Assembly (NCBI GenBank): GCA_013399695.1 | Contig: VXAU01003995.1 | Location: 1,483,679-1,547,678 of the forward strand | DNA length: 64,000 bases | Direction: 5' to 3' | Source: Formicarius rufipectus | Taxonomy: Eukaryota; Chordata; Aves; Passeriformes; Formicariidae | Part shown: positions 50,001-63,960 of the stretch, piece by piece | Layout of the letters: each line of letters starts with the position of its first letter | Numbering within the stretch: position 1 is the stretch's first letter | Program-made: the position numbers and the translations under genes | Notes under the pieces: generated by a model | What the model was told of the DNA's origin: nothing | The model's database searches: none | What the model saw: the letters and a program-made list of their open reading frames with translations, nothing else

Positions 50001-51185
50001 CTATGAGTTTATTTGGTACTGATTTAACATATCTTCCTGTGCGCATCCATGCAGTGGAAGTGTGTGCACGCTCATTCTCCACCTGAAGTAAGGAGCAGTG
50101 ATTTCCAAACCACACAAAGCTCATCATTTGCAGCCACACTGGTATAATCTTTCTCTTGGTCTCTCAACTTAACTAGACCTCCTCCTGGCTAAGGAGTTTG
50201 CTAAAATATCTGCTCAGCTGGAGCTCCTGGCCAAGCATGAGCTGCATCAAAAATCCTCTCCATTTTCATGTAATAATCCTTCCCAGTATTTTCTTCACCA
50301 CAGTCCTCTACATTCAAACATCCAAGGTAATACATTTAAGACAGTTAAGCTGCTGTCAACTTTCATTAGAAAGGACCTACAGGTTCAGAAATAATTAGTG
50401 TAAGGAAGGGAGAACGAGGGACGGACAGACAGCCATATCACTCCAGAAATATATCTCAGGCTAAACTAAATTAAATTTCTCTGCATGTTTTTTCTTCCTG
50501 TTTTTAACTGACAGGGGCACCTTTTAATGCTGGTGACAGAAAATTTTAATATTAATGACTGTTTGAAAACTGGACAGTTGCCCAGGAAATGGATCTGTAC
50601 TGTGTCACCGTGTACAGCAGTTACTCATTTTAGAACATAACCCTCCTAATCAAAAGACACACAACATAATGAAGAAAAATTACCTCAGTCACTGTTATTT
50701 CAGAAGTAGATGAAATGAGCTTGCAGTTAGTTACTGCACCATTAACCTCTGATCCTAAAGCTCTGTGGTCTTGAGCACATCAATGTCACTAAGTAGGTAC
50801 ATGCTGAGCACTCTTTTGCCCTGCCTGTGGATGTCACAACCACCAGGACATCAGTTTTCTTTGCAAAACTGGGCAAAAGGTGTCCCAAAGTAATCTGCTG
50901 CAGTTTGAGTATGGCACATCTTCCAAAACTCACCTTAACATCATCCAGCACCTTCCAGAGGGAGGGAAGGCTCATGGATGTCAGGTGGCCAGGAAAAAGC
51001 ATTTTTGGAAGATTAATAAAATACTAAAGGGAATTTCTAACTTTCACATATAGAGGCTTTTTGTTATAGAAGGGTATATAAGTCTTGTTTAAGAACTGGG
51101 TAGAGTTTTCAATTGCAAAACCAAGGCAAAAATTAAAATATGAAGCAAAACAATCCCATTCCAGGTTATTTTTAAGTAAATATTT

Positions 51186-51204
51186 AAAAAAAAAAAAAAA
51201 AAAA
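51186..51204. repeat. 19-base poly-A run
   Basis: Intronic homopolymer. The preceding sequence is AT-rich and was not recognised as a transposon or retrocopy. Confidence 0.9.
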
Positions 51205-54200
51205 GAAGCAAAAATCTCTTTTGGCTTTGTGTACAAAACTTCATCATTCATTTCCACAAAGCATGTTTTTTTGTAGTTTTGATTCAGGTGTAAATTTTAG
51301 TATTCGCACACGAATGTAATTCAGTCATTTAAAATACATGATAACTATTTTGTTAACTCCAAGAAACGTCAAAGAGAATGGGCCCTGCTTCTTGCAGCTC
51401 AGCAATGAGCTCCTGCATAATTAACACATCCAGTAAACTGCATCATCAGCACAGAATTAAATCTTCTTGCTTCAAAATTCTCATTATATGTGGATGATGC
51501 TGTCAAGAGTTCATAAGCACTTGGAGTGATAGTGGGGTTAAAGTGCATTTTCAAGTCAGTGCCAATCCTAAATTTAGGCTTTGCAAGAATAATTTTTTTT
51601 ACAAAAGCCAAAGGGAACAGAAATATTTGCATAAAATTTATCAAAAGGAAACAGATAGCAGTTAAATATTCAGATAATTTTTTCAAAGATCGGTATTTCA
51701 ATTCACTAATTCAAGAGGAATTTAAAGAGATAAGTAAAGAAATACCAGAATAAAGGTTTATTTATGTTTCTTCAGGGAGAGAAGCAAAAGTGACAGTAAG
51801 AAATACTAGAAATTATTATATTTTTACAGTGTAATTTAAATAATTAAGAATAGTATTTATTGCATAGAATAGGCAAGACTTGTCTTTAAATTTATAGATT
51901 CTCTTAAGAATAGTTTTAAGTATATTCATGTAAATATATTCTTCTTTGGCTTTGGTTAAAAATAATGATACCATTTGCACCCAAATATAAAACCACAAAT
52001 GTTATTCACTTGACAAACTGCACTGTATTGCTATCTATTATTCTCACAGAGAACATAAGGGCATATAGAGAGGGTCTGAAATGCAATCACAAAAGGTATT
52101 GTAAAGCATATTTTTGACACCTTCTAGCCCAGCCTAAGCTTAAATGAGAGTTTGGTGCCTCTTATGAATTAAACATAATTCTTGATTTATGTTCTGTTAC
52201 CCTTGTATCAAAACCCATAGTTCCAGAGCAATGTCACAGAGAATTCATTTAATGATATTGATGATACACCTAACACAGAGAATACAAAGTAATGAGCAGT
52301 GCAGAGCATGGCTTTATAAATCACTCCTACAGAGCATTAGGCAATAAATAACAAGCCATTAATTCACTCTAAATTATGCTAAAACATGAAAACTACTTGT
52401 GCAGCAAATTATAAATACCTGCCGTTTCTAGTAAGACTGTGAAACTTCTGACCAAGAAATTTTAACAAATCACATCACATATATATCTGACTTCAGATTA
52501 GCTAGGTTTGGGTGAGACCTTCTTTCTTTAAAACCAGACACAGACCACAAAAAAATAACAATTCTGTCATCCCCAACACAGCCTAAGGACCCAGCAAGTC
52601 AAATCACTTCCAGCACCTGCATTTCTGAATTATCCACCTTCAGCTACTGACTTTTCTGCACAGGCAACTATCCCAACAACCCATAGTGCTGCTGCAGCTC
52701 TTCAACTAAACATGCAGACATAGGTCCTGAGAGTTCTTTCACTCTGAGTTAGCAGCACCTTATCCCATGAGAAGCTCTCGTGTCCTGCGTGTACACCAAT
52801 ACTCACACTGCACTTCACTGCCCCTGCAATACAGTCCTGTGCAGCATGATTTAACACAGCAGAATCTGGTGTAACAGAGATTAGGAAACATCTTCCTTAA
52901 GAAAATTAACATTTGAGGGCAATGAATGATTAATTTAGAAATCATTTGACATTAGAGATTTTTTAGGGTTGTTACAGTTGAGAATCTTTGGCAGTGAAAC
53001 CAGATAATTTATTTCTTACTCTGTAGCATTTGGGGAAATTAAACTTCAGGTTGGCTTTTCTGCAATGACCCAATACAAGTTATGTATCTTTCTGTCTGTG
53101 TCTGAGAAGTAGTAAACCAACCTCCAATTATACTTTCTAGTTACAAGTTTTTGAATCCTTTAGAGATCCAGTTTCCTATGCTGTACAATTTGTAGAGTTG
53201 GATTATGACTCGACTGTGTAGGTCATGAGCAGTGTCATGCATGTAACAACCAGAAAAGAAGTTTTATTCCCCTGAATAAACAGAAGCACAGTCCTGACAT
53301 ATGATCCCAACAGGATCTCTCCTTGTTGGATCTGCTAATGGCTACAGAGGACATGATGAGAGAAAAGTAACTGTGCTAAAAAGAGCAAAATTGTAAGGCT
53401 AAGAAATCCGGTTAATGGACCACGCACTGACCATGCTGGCTGAAGCCCAAATATAGCTCCTTCAGGATACTTAGTCTGGCTAGTAATGGAGGGAAAAAAA
53501 GAAAAAAAAAAGGCTGTCTGGTAATTTTATGCTATTGCAGTCAGGGCAACTGTTTTATTCCTTCATAAGTCTATTAACACAAAGAAGAAATTCTGCTATG
53601 AAAAATGATGGTGAGAAAACTGAAGGTTGAGGCTGAGTGCAGGAGGTGGACACTGCATTTCATACACATGAAGATAAAACCTTTTCATGAGCCCTTTTTA
53701 TCTTAATTACCGAACAGTGCTTAAATAAAAGAAATAGAATTGTTTGCTTAATAATTCAGCAGGGTCTGCCAAGGTTAGGTTTGGGCTTCCCTGAACTGTC
53801 TTAGCTCCTTTATCTCTGCTCTCATCGCTGTAACACAGTGATCTCCAATACTGAGTTACCTCCTAAGATTTTGATTGTGGAAATTTGGGGATTGACACAG
53901 ACATAAACACACCAGTAAAACTAAACAAAAACAACTCTGGAAGAATAATAAAGTTGTCACTCAAGGATTTCCACATTTTACAAGTTTACAAATACAGTTG
54001 CTTACTTTCTACACAGATTCCTCCCAGGCCTAATTTAACTTGCACCCCTATGAGCTTTGCTGTCTCACCACAACCTCGTTCTTCCTTTGTATTTTACCAG
54101 ATTGTTTTTTTTTTGTTCCCACCCATTTCTGGATTCCCCAAAATAATCCTAACAATATGCCAATGGAAAACACAGTAAACAGTTCTTTCTAACTATCCCT

Positions 54201-54609
54201 ATTCCTAACTATGTCTGGAATTACATCTCCCATTTTAACTACCCCTTGAAAAGAAACCACTTAGTCTAACATTGTTTGAACTATGTTTTCGGAATAAAAG
54301 TATAATTATACTCTATGTATATGAACCTCAATGCTAAAATTTAGCTTCATTTATCTATAACTGTGTATCATGGCCAGGACACCAAAGGTTATGCTAGTCA
54401 CTGTAGGTCGTTCTCTAGCTTTGTATCTCAACATCCTCCAACAGCCCTTTACAAACCAACAGCTGCACAGTACTTTTGCTCTTTAATTTGTTTCAGCAGT
54501 TGCACAAGCAGATTGAGGTCACTATAATGCCCTCGAAATTCCTAGTGGCAAACCACTGGTGTAACATATGTTAAATCTGAGATGCCCACAGCCCAGACTT
54601 TTCTACATT

Positions 54610-54626
54610 AAAAAAAAAAAAAAAAA
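54610..54626. repeat. 17-base poly-A run
   Basis: Intronic homopolymer with nothing recognised next to it. Confidence 0.9.
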
Positions 54627-55362
54627 GAAATCACGAGTCTGAGTCAGTCATTCAGCTTTGGCACGGGTTATTCCATACAGAAAAAGAATTGTTCAAAAAA
54701 ACAGCAGCAGAAACTTATACATTACAAGCAAACACAAGACCAAGCACCATGATCCCAGTCTGTAGAGATCAGGCTCAACTACAAATCTCATAAAAATAAA
54801 GCATTTGAATATAAATATGGACTTCTCATATGAACAATGACAGCCCGAGCCATTACTGGTTTTTTTAGCTACCATCTCAGCTATAATTCCCAATTCTAAG
54901 AGAGCCCTGAAATTAAGTACTGTCAGTAGCAAAAGCTGCACTTCTCATGCTTTGCCTTAGTAGACCATCACTAACTTTAGAGATAGCTATTCTTAGTTTG
55001 ATATTATTTTGCTAGCATTAGTGCTGATGTAACTTTGCCCATACAGACTCTCTGAATCCATGACTTCATGCCCATGCAGCAGGCAGGCAGCTTTCTGCAG
55101 GCACATTCTCTGGGGGTGTTGCCCAGCCCTGGCTGGAAGTGCTCTGGTCTTTGGCAAGTGCTCAGTGAATCTGCAGGAATGCACAGACATGAAAGGTATT
55201 ATTACATTGCTATTTGTTATGCTAATTTTGTTAAGGGCCCATTGGAATTTCATTATAAATCATATTTTCAAGGAGCTCATAAATCAACCATGAAATGTAT
55301 TCTGTGCTCACTCTTTCACACACAGAGTATGACCCAACATTATTTCACCAATTTTAAGCAAG

Positions 55363-55436
55363 AAAAACCCAAACCCAAAACCCCAAAACAAACCAAACAA
55401 AACCAACCAAACAAAAACACACAAAAAACAACCCCA
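55363..55436. repeat. 74-bp tract of only A and C
   Basis: The plus strand has no G or T for 74 bases and consists of AAACCC-, AAACC- and CAAAA-type units. The RELN transcript strand is therefore purely G and U here, with three G-runs close together at one end (GGGG, GGG, GGG separated by U) and a fourth at the far end. Confidence 0.95.
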
Positions 55437-56867
55437 TAACAAACCCAAGAAACATAATTTATTAAAATTCTGTTTATTAACTTTTCAAATATAACCTGAA
55501 GGTTTAAAGATATTATTAAACCACTGCTGAACAGAGCAGTGCAAAGCTTCCAGCACATGCAAACACTGAGTTTCACTTGCTCTATGAATTTGTTACTGTC
55601 TGGAAATCTATGAAACTCATGAAAACTTTGTAAATTTGGCTTAATGTTCCTGTTTTGGCTGAGGTCTGTATCCTTCCTCTTCACTCTGCCACTGCTCTTC
55701 AGTGCTCCTGAATCTACCAGCTACACACAAAAACTCCACGTGGCTGAGAGCCACAAGACATGTGCCACAACCTTTGGAGGTCCAGGGCACACACAGCTCC
55801 AGGTCTGGCTCTCAGGTCAAAGGGATCATTACCTGCTCTGTCCTGGCACTGACACTCCCTGGCGGCTCCAGCTGGGAAGTCACATTCCAAGTCACATTCT
55901 GCAAGACAAAAGCCCTGCTGCCAAAAGTGAGACCAAAACCCTGCTTTGAAATCCAGCGTGACTACCTATGAGGCAGAGATCTAGAGCAGTGAGTTGCCAA
56001 TGCAAACTAACTACCTTTACCAAACTAAATTACTGGAACTAAACTACCTTTACTGAGCAGTGTCAGAGCCATCTATATTGCATTACACAACTTAAAGTTA
56101 ATTGCTTATGATTTAAAAAAATATTATTTATTTCTTCTGCTAGACCATAAGGGCTTATAGCCAAAAAGTATTCCAGAGTTTTGAACACAGTCACAACCAG
56201 CCCACACAACTACTAGTTAGGTCCCTGGTGGGTTACAAATCAACCATGGAAATACCCTTACAAAGATAAGTAAGCATTCCTCACATTTCCTAAATAATAG
56301 CAAGAGTGAGGTGTTTTTTGTTATTTCTATTTTATTCAGCAAACACATACTAAAAATTTGTAACCATAAAGTGTCCTCTTGAGATGCTTTGGTTTTACAT
56401 CACAACAAAGCATTAAAAGATCAACCTTTAAAAGCTTAACAACAAAAAAGGCCAAGTGCAATCTCTATATACTGAAACTAATTACTTTTATGACAATCTA
56501 CTTATCCACCGCATCAGTCTGGCAACCTAATGCATGAACTCCCGGTCTTAGTGTCCACAGGTTGTGCCATATGGCACTCCAAATTTAGATTTAAATTTGA
56601 TTTCAGTATCACAATAGTTATGTCTTTAAAGGCACAAATATATATACTAATTCATAGATGAGGTGTGCACTTATTTTGAGAAATTCGACATTAAATAATT
56701 TACACTTTTCTGAGGCATGACTCATGGGGACCACAGTGCTCTACCAGGATTATGAAATGTTTCACTGTTGCTAGGTATGTTGCTGCCATGAGAGAGCTAC
56801 GAATGGACCTTGAAAGAAGGAGAAAAGCCTGACATGGACGTTCTGTGCATTATTGGAGGGGAGGTTT

Positions 56868-56908
56868 AAAAAAAAAAAAAAGAAAGAAAAAAAAAGAAAG
56901 AAAAAAAA
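56868..56908. repeat. A/G low-complexity tract (AAAG-type)
   Basis: Forty-one bases of A with scattered single G, in GAAAGAAAA-like units. It follows the fragment GGAGGGGAGGTTT. Simple repeat. Confidence 0.93.
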
Positions 56909-57179
56909 GGCATTGGTGTATTAGAAAAAATACCACACAAAGAGGAATATTTGTGAGACCACATTTCATATTTCCCAGAAAAAGATAACAAAATCTTTGC
57001 ATGGGCTGGATAAAATGTAATGTATCTTCGATGTACTTCAGAACAAAGACAATGTCATCATGGATTTCAGATATACTGGTCCTCACCCCACAATAAATAA
57101 AGCCAATTCCTCATCCATCGACATGGACAATGGTTTAAAGCACTAAACTAGTGGTTCCTAGTTGAGGGACACTTCACAT

Positions 57180-57540
57180 AGTTTTGAAAGAGAGAGGAGG
57201 GATTGGCACACCGTGTCCTCTCGTCCCCACGCAATCCAAGCTGCAGATCATTTCTGGTGGAGGAGTCAGGAGCCATCAGAGCACATTTATTGACTCCTGT
57301 CCAGATGGGCAGAGACCTCCCAGCAGTCACAGACATAGCCAGGTTAAACTATCAGGAGGGGGATGTGAGCTACAGCCAACATTAGCGGACAGTGCAGAGA
57401 GCAACTCAGACACAGAGCTGTCTTTTCCATCCCTTTACTCACCTGACTCTGGGACTCCTGATGCTGAGAACAATCAGCAAAAAAAAAGTCCCCTAACAAG
57501 TTAAAGGCTCGACAGAATAAGAAACCCATTGCTCATAGCC
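57180..57540 (-). other. GC-elevated segment with a minus-strand poly-A signal, possible LTR remnant
   Basis: On the minus strand the segment contains GGACAGGAGTCAATAAATG followed by a GC-rich, CT-ending region. A polyadenylation signal followed closely by the end of the element is usual in retroviral LTRs. I could not define TG...CA ends, a target-site duplication or a second LTR. It may equally be unique intron sequence. Confidence 0.22.
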
Positions 57541-58410
57541 ACTGGGAGACACACCTTTCTTGAAATAATTGCATTTCATCATGTTAAGTAACAGCAGGGT
57601 CGAGCCTACTGGAACCTTTATTGAAACAAAAAAAGACAACAATTTGCACAGAGGTAATTGAAATGATTATCTAATTGCCCATACTATTTACAACAGAAAG
57701 CTCTGGCTAAGAACATTGGTGACCTCCAAAACAGTGCCAGGTCTGAGAGCAAATGGACAGGAGATCCAAAGCTGGGCACTTCACCCAAAGGAAAGGTCAA
57801 CTTTCCCTGGCAAGCAGCAAAATATCTGAACAGATTTCATGGCTTCTGGCAATGCAAAATGTCACAGCTGAAATGTTTGCCCTTGCAGAAATCACAGTTG
57901 AAATTCTGCATGACTTCCAGCCTGACTCAAGTGCCGCAACGTGATGTGGTGGTATGTAGGGCACACGAGCCTGGGGGAGCAGCTGAGAAGGTCAGCTCTG
58001 GATGCACCACGGTGCCTCACTGGAAGTTTCCCAGGCATGTGCATTCTGGCACGTGTAGTTTTTCACAGCCTGATGAAGAGAGAGGGTCTCTCCTGAACTC
58101 CCAGAAGAGACACCAGGGATTGACCCACATCTACCACTGAACAACGACCTGAATCCAGGTCCTGGCACAGTGGCTTGGGTCACTGCAGTAAACCATCATA
58201 CCAGTGACTCTTTCCTCCAGCCTTTCAGTAATAGACCAAAAGGCAAAGCAGGAAGCCTGGAAATGGTTGATATTCACTCAGTAACCAGCTTGATCCACAG
58301 TTGATCCATGGAATTCCCCTCACAGAGAAGGGCTTTTCCCACTTACTTATGAGCAAAAACCTTCCCCTAAACCTTGGCAACACACAGCTTCTTGCAAAGA
58401 GGACAGAGTC

Positions 58411-58456
58411 CAATAAAACCCAAAACCAAACCCAACAATAACAACAACAAGAAAAG
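58411..58456. repeat. A/C-rich simple sequence
   Basis: Units of AAACCC, CAACAATAAC and AACAAC make an A/C-rich stretch similar in style to the one at 55.4 kb but interrupted by T. No further feature. Confidence 0.7.
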
Positions 58457-61400
58457 GCCAAGCAGATAGGCAAGAGTTCTAACTTTTAATCCTCAGCTCT
58501 TCCATGGGTTTGGAGTCTATGTTGTCACTCATATCATAGTCAGAGGAGAGCTGAGCTCCACATCCTGCTGACCCAGAATGGCTCCAGGAAAAGCCACCTA
58601 CAGTAGTTCAGCTTTCTCTATGCACTTCCTAGAGCTTACATCATGCAACTTAATGAGTCCACAGCCCAGAGAGAACAGGTGCCACCCCTTCCAAACTCAA
58701 ATTCAATCCTGCAGTTGCAGATGAGGTATCTCTGAGCCACAGTCACCAGCACATCATGCTGTGACCAGGTTTACAAACTTAGCCTGTGTGACAACAGAGA
58801 CCAAGCTTGGAGCAGGTATTCCCTGTGCACCTGAAATGGTGTTGGAAGCCATGAAGCAGAGACATGTGTGACAACCCCAGTTCCCCCAGGAAAGGAGTTC
58901 CTTCTGGGACTGGAAGTTGCAGGGCTAGCTAAATTCTTCCATTTGTTATGCTGTGGAATCTCCATACTACCTCCCCCCAGACCTGAGAAATACTGACCAT
59001 TTAGCATTGTTTTCAAACTTGGTTTTGCTTCCATAAAGACAGCTATGAAATTAGGAAACTGAAGTTAGTCGACATTATTTATAGAGAATGAACATTGTTT
59101 TCACTCTACTGTTTTAAGAGAATAAACCTTTCTAATAATTTTACAGGATCAAAGAGGCATTACTCTCAAATGCTATGATATGTAAATATTTAAATACACT
59201 TCAAATAGTTTTTTGTTTGGGGTTTTGTTGTTGTTTTGATTTTAAAGTTTTGTATCTTCTGGAGATGTTATTTTCCCTCTTACGTTTGGCAATTTCACAA
59301 ATTCTAGGGAAGTTTTCCACTATTTCATATGCTGTCACAGCATCTACAAGCCATCTTTACGTGCTATTTTGTGTAAAGAGAAACTTTTAGCTCATCATTG
59401 CAGCAGCTGCTAATGAAGATCTCTAGGCTTTCTTCTAACTGATAAAGAGAGAATGACAAACATTTCAAATATCCATTAAACTATGCTAAATCCATGGTGA
59501 TTTACACAGAATTTCTATAGGAGTATACAGCACATCCACTTTAATATCAAGTGAGTTAATTGTGATCAATGATAGTACAGTGGAAGGCAAATGAATTTTT
59601 AATGACAAGAAACTTCATGTTACAGAAATAGAAGCTAATGAGAAACCTCTTTGCTGCATTTTTCACATTACACCATTAGTAATTACTACATTGAAAAAAG
59701 GAAAACAGGAGCATTTTAAAGATTTTCTAAATCAATTAATTGTACGAAACATAATAGGATAAGGGAAAAGTTTCAAGCTTTTAAACATTTATATATATAC
59801 TGGAAATTTATTTTAACAGGTGTTAGATCAATTAAAAAGTTATCATTAGAGAATTCGGGGTTATTTTTTAGCCACTGAATAAAAGAAGAGGGACTCTATG
59901 GGTGTCCTCGTCTCACTTTTACAACCTCTTTTGTTTGACTTGTAGGTTTTAATGTGCATCATAACACCTCTCATCCAGCAGTAAGAAATTCTCTGGGGAA
60001 CACTTGCAGAAAATAGGACATTGAGTCCATAATTAAAGTAATCTCTTCCCAGGCAGATGCTTCAGTTGGCTCTCTTATCACATATTACAAAAGGCATCTT
60101 GAGGCCTATAAAATGTGTGGCAAATGGCTTTGGAGATGAGAAACAGTAATTTTTCATCTAATTTTGATCCATAGACATGTAAGTACTGTATTGCCACTTT
60201 TTGGTATGAAGCCAAATAACTATTGTGGTTGTTGAAATAAGCTTGGCAGTAACCAAAATTAAAGAGTACTCCAGCTTTTATCCTCAGTCGGGAAAGCCTT
60301 TTTCTAACCATCTTTGCACTTAGCAAATAAGCATGCCATCTCAAATATGTGAGTTAATGCCTACATCTGGATTTAGAAGAAAGGCTTTATGCAGCTTAAC
60401 TCACCATACATATTCTCTCTCTATTGGAGTGTTAAAACCATCGTTCAAATTCTGGCCCTGACATCTTCAGTGCTTTGCCAAACTGTCTGGTATCGATTGG
60501 GAGTGTTTCTACTGTTTATCTTTTGTAATTTAGGATGTTTAGGACATTACTCTTTGAATGTGTAAGTAGGTTCTGAAAAGTAATTTGCTCATATCAGTTA
60601 TAATCCTTTGGATAAACACTAATGTTGATAGGAGCTGGCTGAATTTATGGAGCAAGGTTTTAGTTCCTGACTGCAACTGACATGTTGAATGTGAGCAAAA
60701 TTTGACCTCAGACTACTGAAGTACTGAAAAGAAAGACAAATAGATTGACTTTCTTCCATTATTCATTTCTTCAAACTTGTTATTTTAAACTCTTCCCTGC
60801 TTGGGTGGGAAATAATAGAGATTGCTGGAGAGCTGCTTTCTCTTTAAGACTCTAAAAATTCATTTTTCACAGTAAATGGTTCAAGTGATTGTACATTACT
60901 ACTTGAGCTAAAGAGCTTGTGTTGATCTAAAAGGAGTATTTGGAAGGCTATAACAGAAAAAGTTTTACTTCTAGTAAGCACTAGAAGATCCAAGCCACTC
61001 CAGAGCCGTAAGGAAAACAATGCCACCTTAGAAAAATCCTAAAACACAGTGTTACAGTGGCATTATACCTGTAATATATGTAATGAGAACAGCTGTTAAC
61101 CAACAACAAGAGCCAGAAAACAGCATCTGAATTACTTCAATAATTTGCTTTCAAATTAAAATTGATTATTATTGGAATTAGTGTAGGATCTCCAAGCCTC
61201 CTCCTAGGTGGTAACTCTTCTGTATCTCAGCAGAATAATACATAAGAGCTGCTACAATGATAAGCATGTCACTACAAGATCTTTATGGTATCTACCATTA
61301 CTACATCTCTATGCCATTAAATGAGTAGGTGCCATCCTGATATATGTTTGATCCACCAGGAATCTCTGAGCAGTTGATGTGCAATAGTTGGTTGGAACAA

Positions 61401-62771
61401 CATTTCCTGCTATGGTGCCGTCCTTGCCCTAAACAGCTCACAGACCCACCAGAAATGTCACAGCCACACAGCCACTAAATAATCCCACCTGGTAAGATGC
61501 AGGTAACATTTCCATAAGCAATCCGGCCTTTGAACAGGGCTGATAAGGCAGGTGTGATGGCTTGGGAAATGGATGCACCATTTTAGAACTCTGAAAGTTA
61601 ATGATATGCATCTCTCATTTAGATGATCTTTTTTCAATTCCACACTCCACATGGGTTTTCCATGTGTGGTTGTACAGCCTGGCAACCAGTTAAAGTCTGA
61701 TGGATCTCTTGTCACACAGATGCACCACGCGTGGGATGGTGTCTGAACTGGCCACACTGCCACGGAAGAGAAGGGAGGGCATTCACCTGCGGTGGTTCTG
61801 CTGAGCTGATGATGGTGTCACTTATCAAGAAGATTTTCAAAAAGGGTGTCTTCCAGGCCAAAACAAGGCAAGAGAGACATGCCACAATGGATTCAGGAAT
61901 GAATATCCTCATTCTGGAGTTATTCAGGAATGACTTCCATTTTTTTCCAAAAGACAAATAGTGCAAAACAATGGAGAAAAAGGGAAAGAGCTATTAAAAG
62001 ATTCTGGTTTAATCCTCTCTAATGTCAAGAATGGAAGAAAAACAAAGCAAGGAATTTATTATTAACTATTTCATTTACCTCTCTATATTTTCTCTTTTAC
62101 CTGCCAAGCAGTAATTGTGTTAGAAACCACTGCAAGTTTTGGAGCTCTCTCGACCTCAGAGGTCTTTGGCTCTGGGGAACAGTGTTCATGAGTACCTAGA
62201 TCACAGTATGATCATACACAGACCACTGCATCTAAGCAATTTTTGTATCCTGAATGACATCTAAAGAATTAACTGCTATTTATGAATACTGTAAAAAAAT
62301 AAAGACAAATACTATCAACTATTAGCACAACTCCATTCTGAAGACATTTGTATAATGTATATACTGTGGTTATTGAAGGATTATTACATTTGACTATTTA
62401 TTTGATAATGTTTTACATTTAATACTGCTGCAATATTTTAAAATTTTAATTATAAAGATTAAATTATATTCCACTGTACTTTCACAGAAAAGAATTATCT
62501 AAATATTAATAATAAATTTGAGTTTCTTAAACTGAGAAGGAAGGGATACATCCTATTTTTAAGTATAGTTTAAACAATAATTATGAGACATGTTTTAGAG
62601 TTCACTCTGTCAGATAGTTTGAGGTCATGGTCATTCTGAATACCCAAATCCAAATTTTCCCAACATGAGAGCAGTAAAAGCTGATCTAATAATTTTTATA
62701 TTTTCAAGTATAAGGTCTCTTTTTATTTCTAAACCTTTTCTAGAACTTATTGTAGTATAGACAGATGAAGA

Positions 62772-62784
62772 TTTTTTTTTTTTT
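62772..62784. repeat. 13-base poly-T run
   Basis: Intronic homopolymer in AT-rich sequence. Confidence 0.9.
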
Positions 62785-63960
62785 GGTCTTACTGGATCTT
62801 CGTATTCATCATATCCAAGTTTTCACATTATATATACATACATGAAATCTTGCTGAATATTAAAGCATGTCTACATAATATGTTTTAGCTTACTCTATTA
62901 AAATTTGTCCAAACAAACAAGGTGAGAAAAAAAAGTTAACCTTTGTGAACTGAGAATATGGATAGAACATCCTTGTACATCCATGCCTGTGTACACAAAC
63001 AAAACACAACTTCAAACACGTAATCTGAAGGCATGAATTTAAAAAAACCCACAAAAAGTGTTGTCTGTGCCTTTGATGACAGCATGAACACGCAGGATTG
63101 CTCTGCGGGATCAGGGCCAGTCCTTGCCATCCTGCAGTACTGAACTCTTCACTAAGTTATTTAGTCATAGTCCCTTGCAAGAAGTCAAGCATTTCCTAAG
63201 AAATACACAGACAATGCACTTATCTCAAACTCATGCATGCACTGGACACATTATCTGCTTGAGAGATGGCACTGAAATGAACAGTGGTACAAAGGGCTTC
63301 CATGCAGACATGGTGTCTGGTTGTATGGGTTTGTCTGCACTGCTAAAATGCTAAAATGTAGCTTCCTAACACATCTCTTAGAGCTGTTCTTTGCTCTTTG
63401 CCTGTACTCATGTTTTTATGCACTACATGTTTACCTGCAGAGAATGGACTCATGTATGTTTAGTGTTCACTCTTTCTATAACTAATGTTTTCAAAAGAAT
63501 TCACAAAAAGTATTTCATGCCTATTTCATTAAGCATATTTCTTCTAGGACATCATTTTGAATGGTTTTATATTGATCACTTATTACTCGCCAAAAGACAT
63601 TGATAGAGAGCAAAACCTCTTAGTGGAAACAAAACACTGGGACTGCATGTTCTGTACTCTAGTCACATTTTCAAAATTAAGCCATCTTGAGAAGACAAAA
63701 CAACTCTTTGAATGAAACAAAGATTTATGCTGTTGATGAATAAAAATATAGTCTGAAAAATAACCCTGAGGTTAAATTTGAGACATATTTTTTTCAGAGT
63801 TCAAGAGGGAATTTTAAACACAACTACTGATTGTAGATTGATGGTCTCATGCACAAAAATAATGGGAACGTTGTGCTGAAAGGAAATAAAGCAAAATCTA
63901 ATCTCTGCTCCTAGAACTGCAAAATGAACATTTGTAAGAAGGGAAGTAATTCTCACCATG

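Noticed and set aside
61712..61966. Frames on both strands of 76-84 codons with a relatively ordered look, considered as a possible upstream reelin exon.
   Set aside because: The translations do not match the reeler domain, and the splice signals in the right place and phase are missing.
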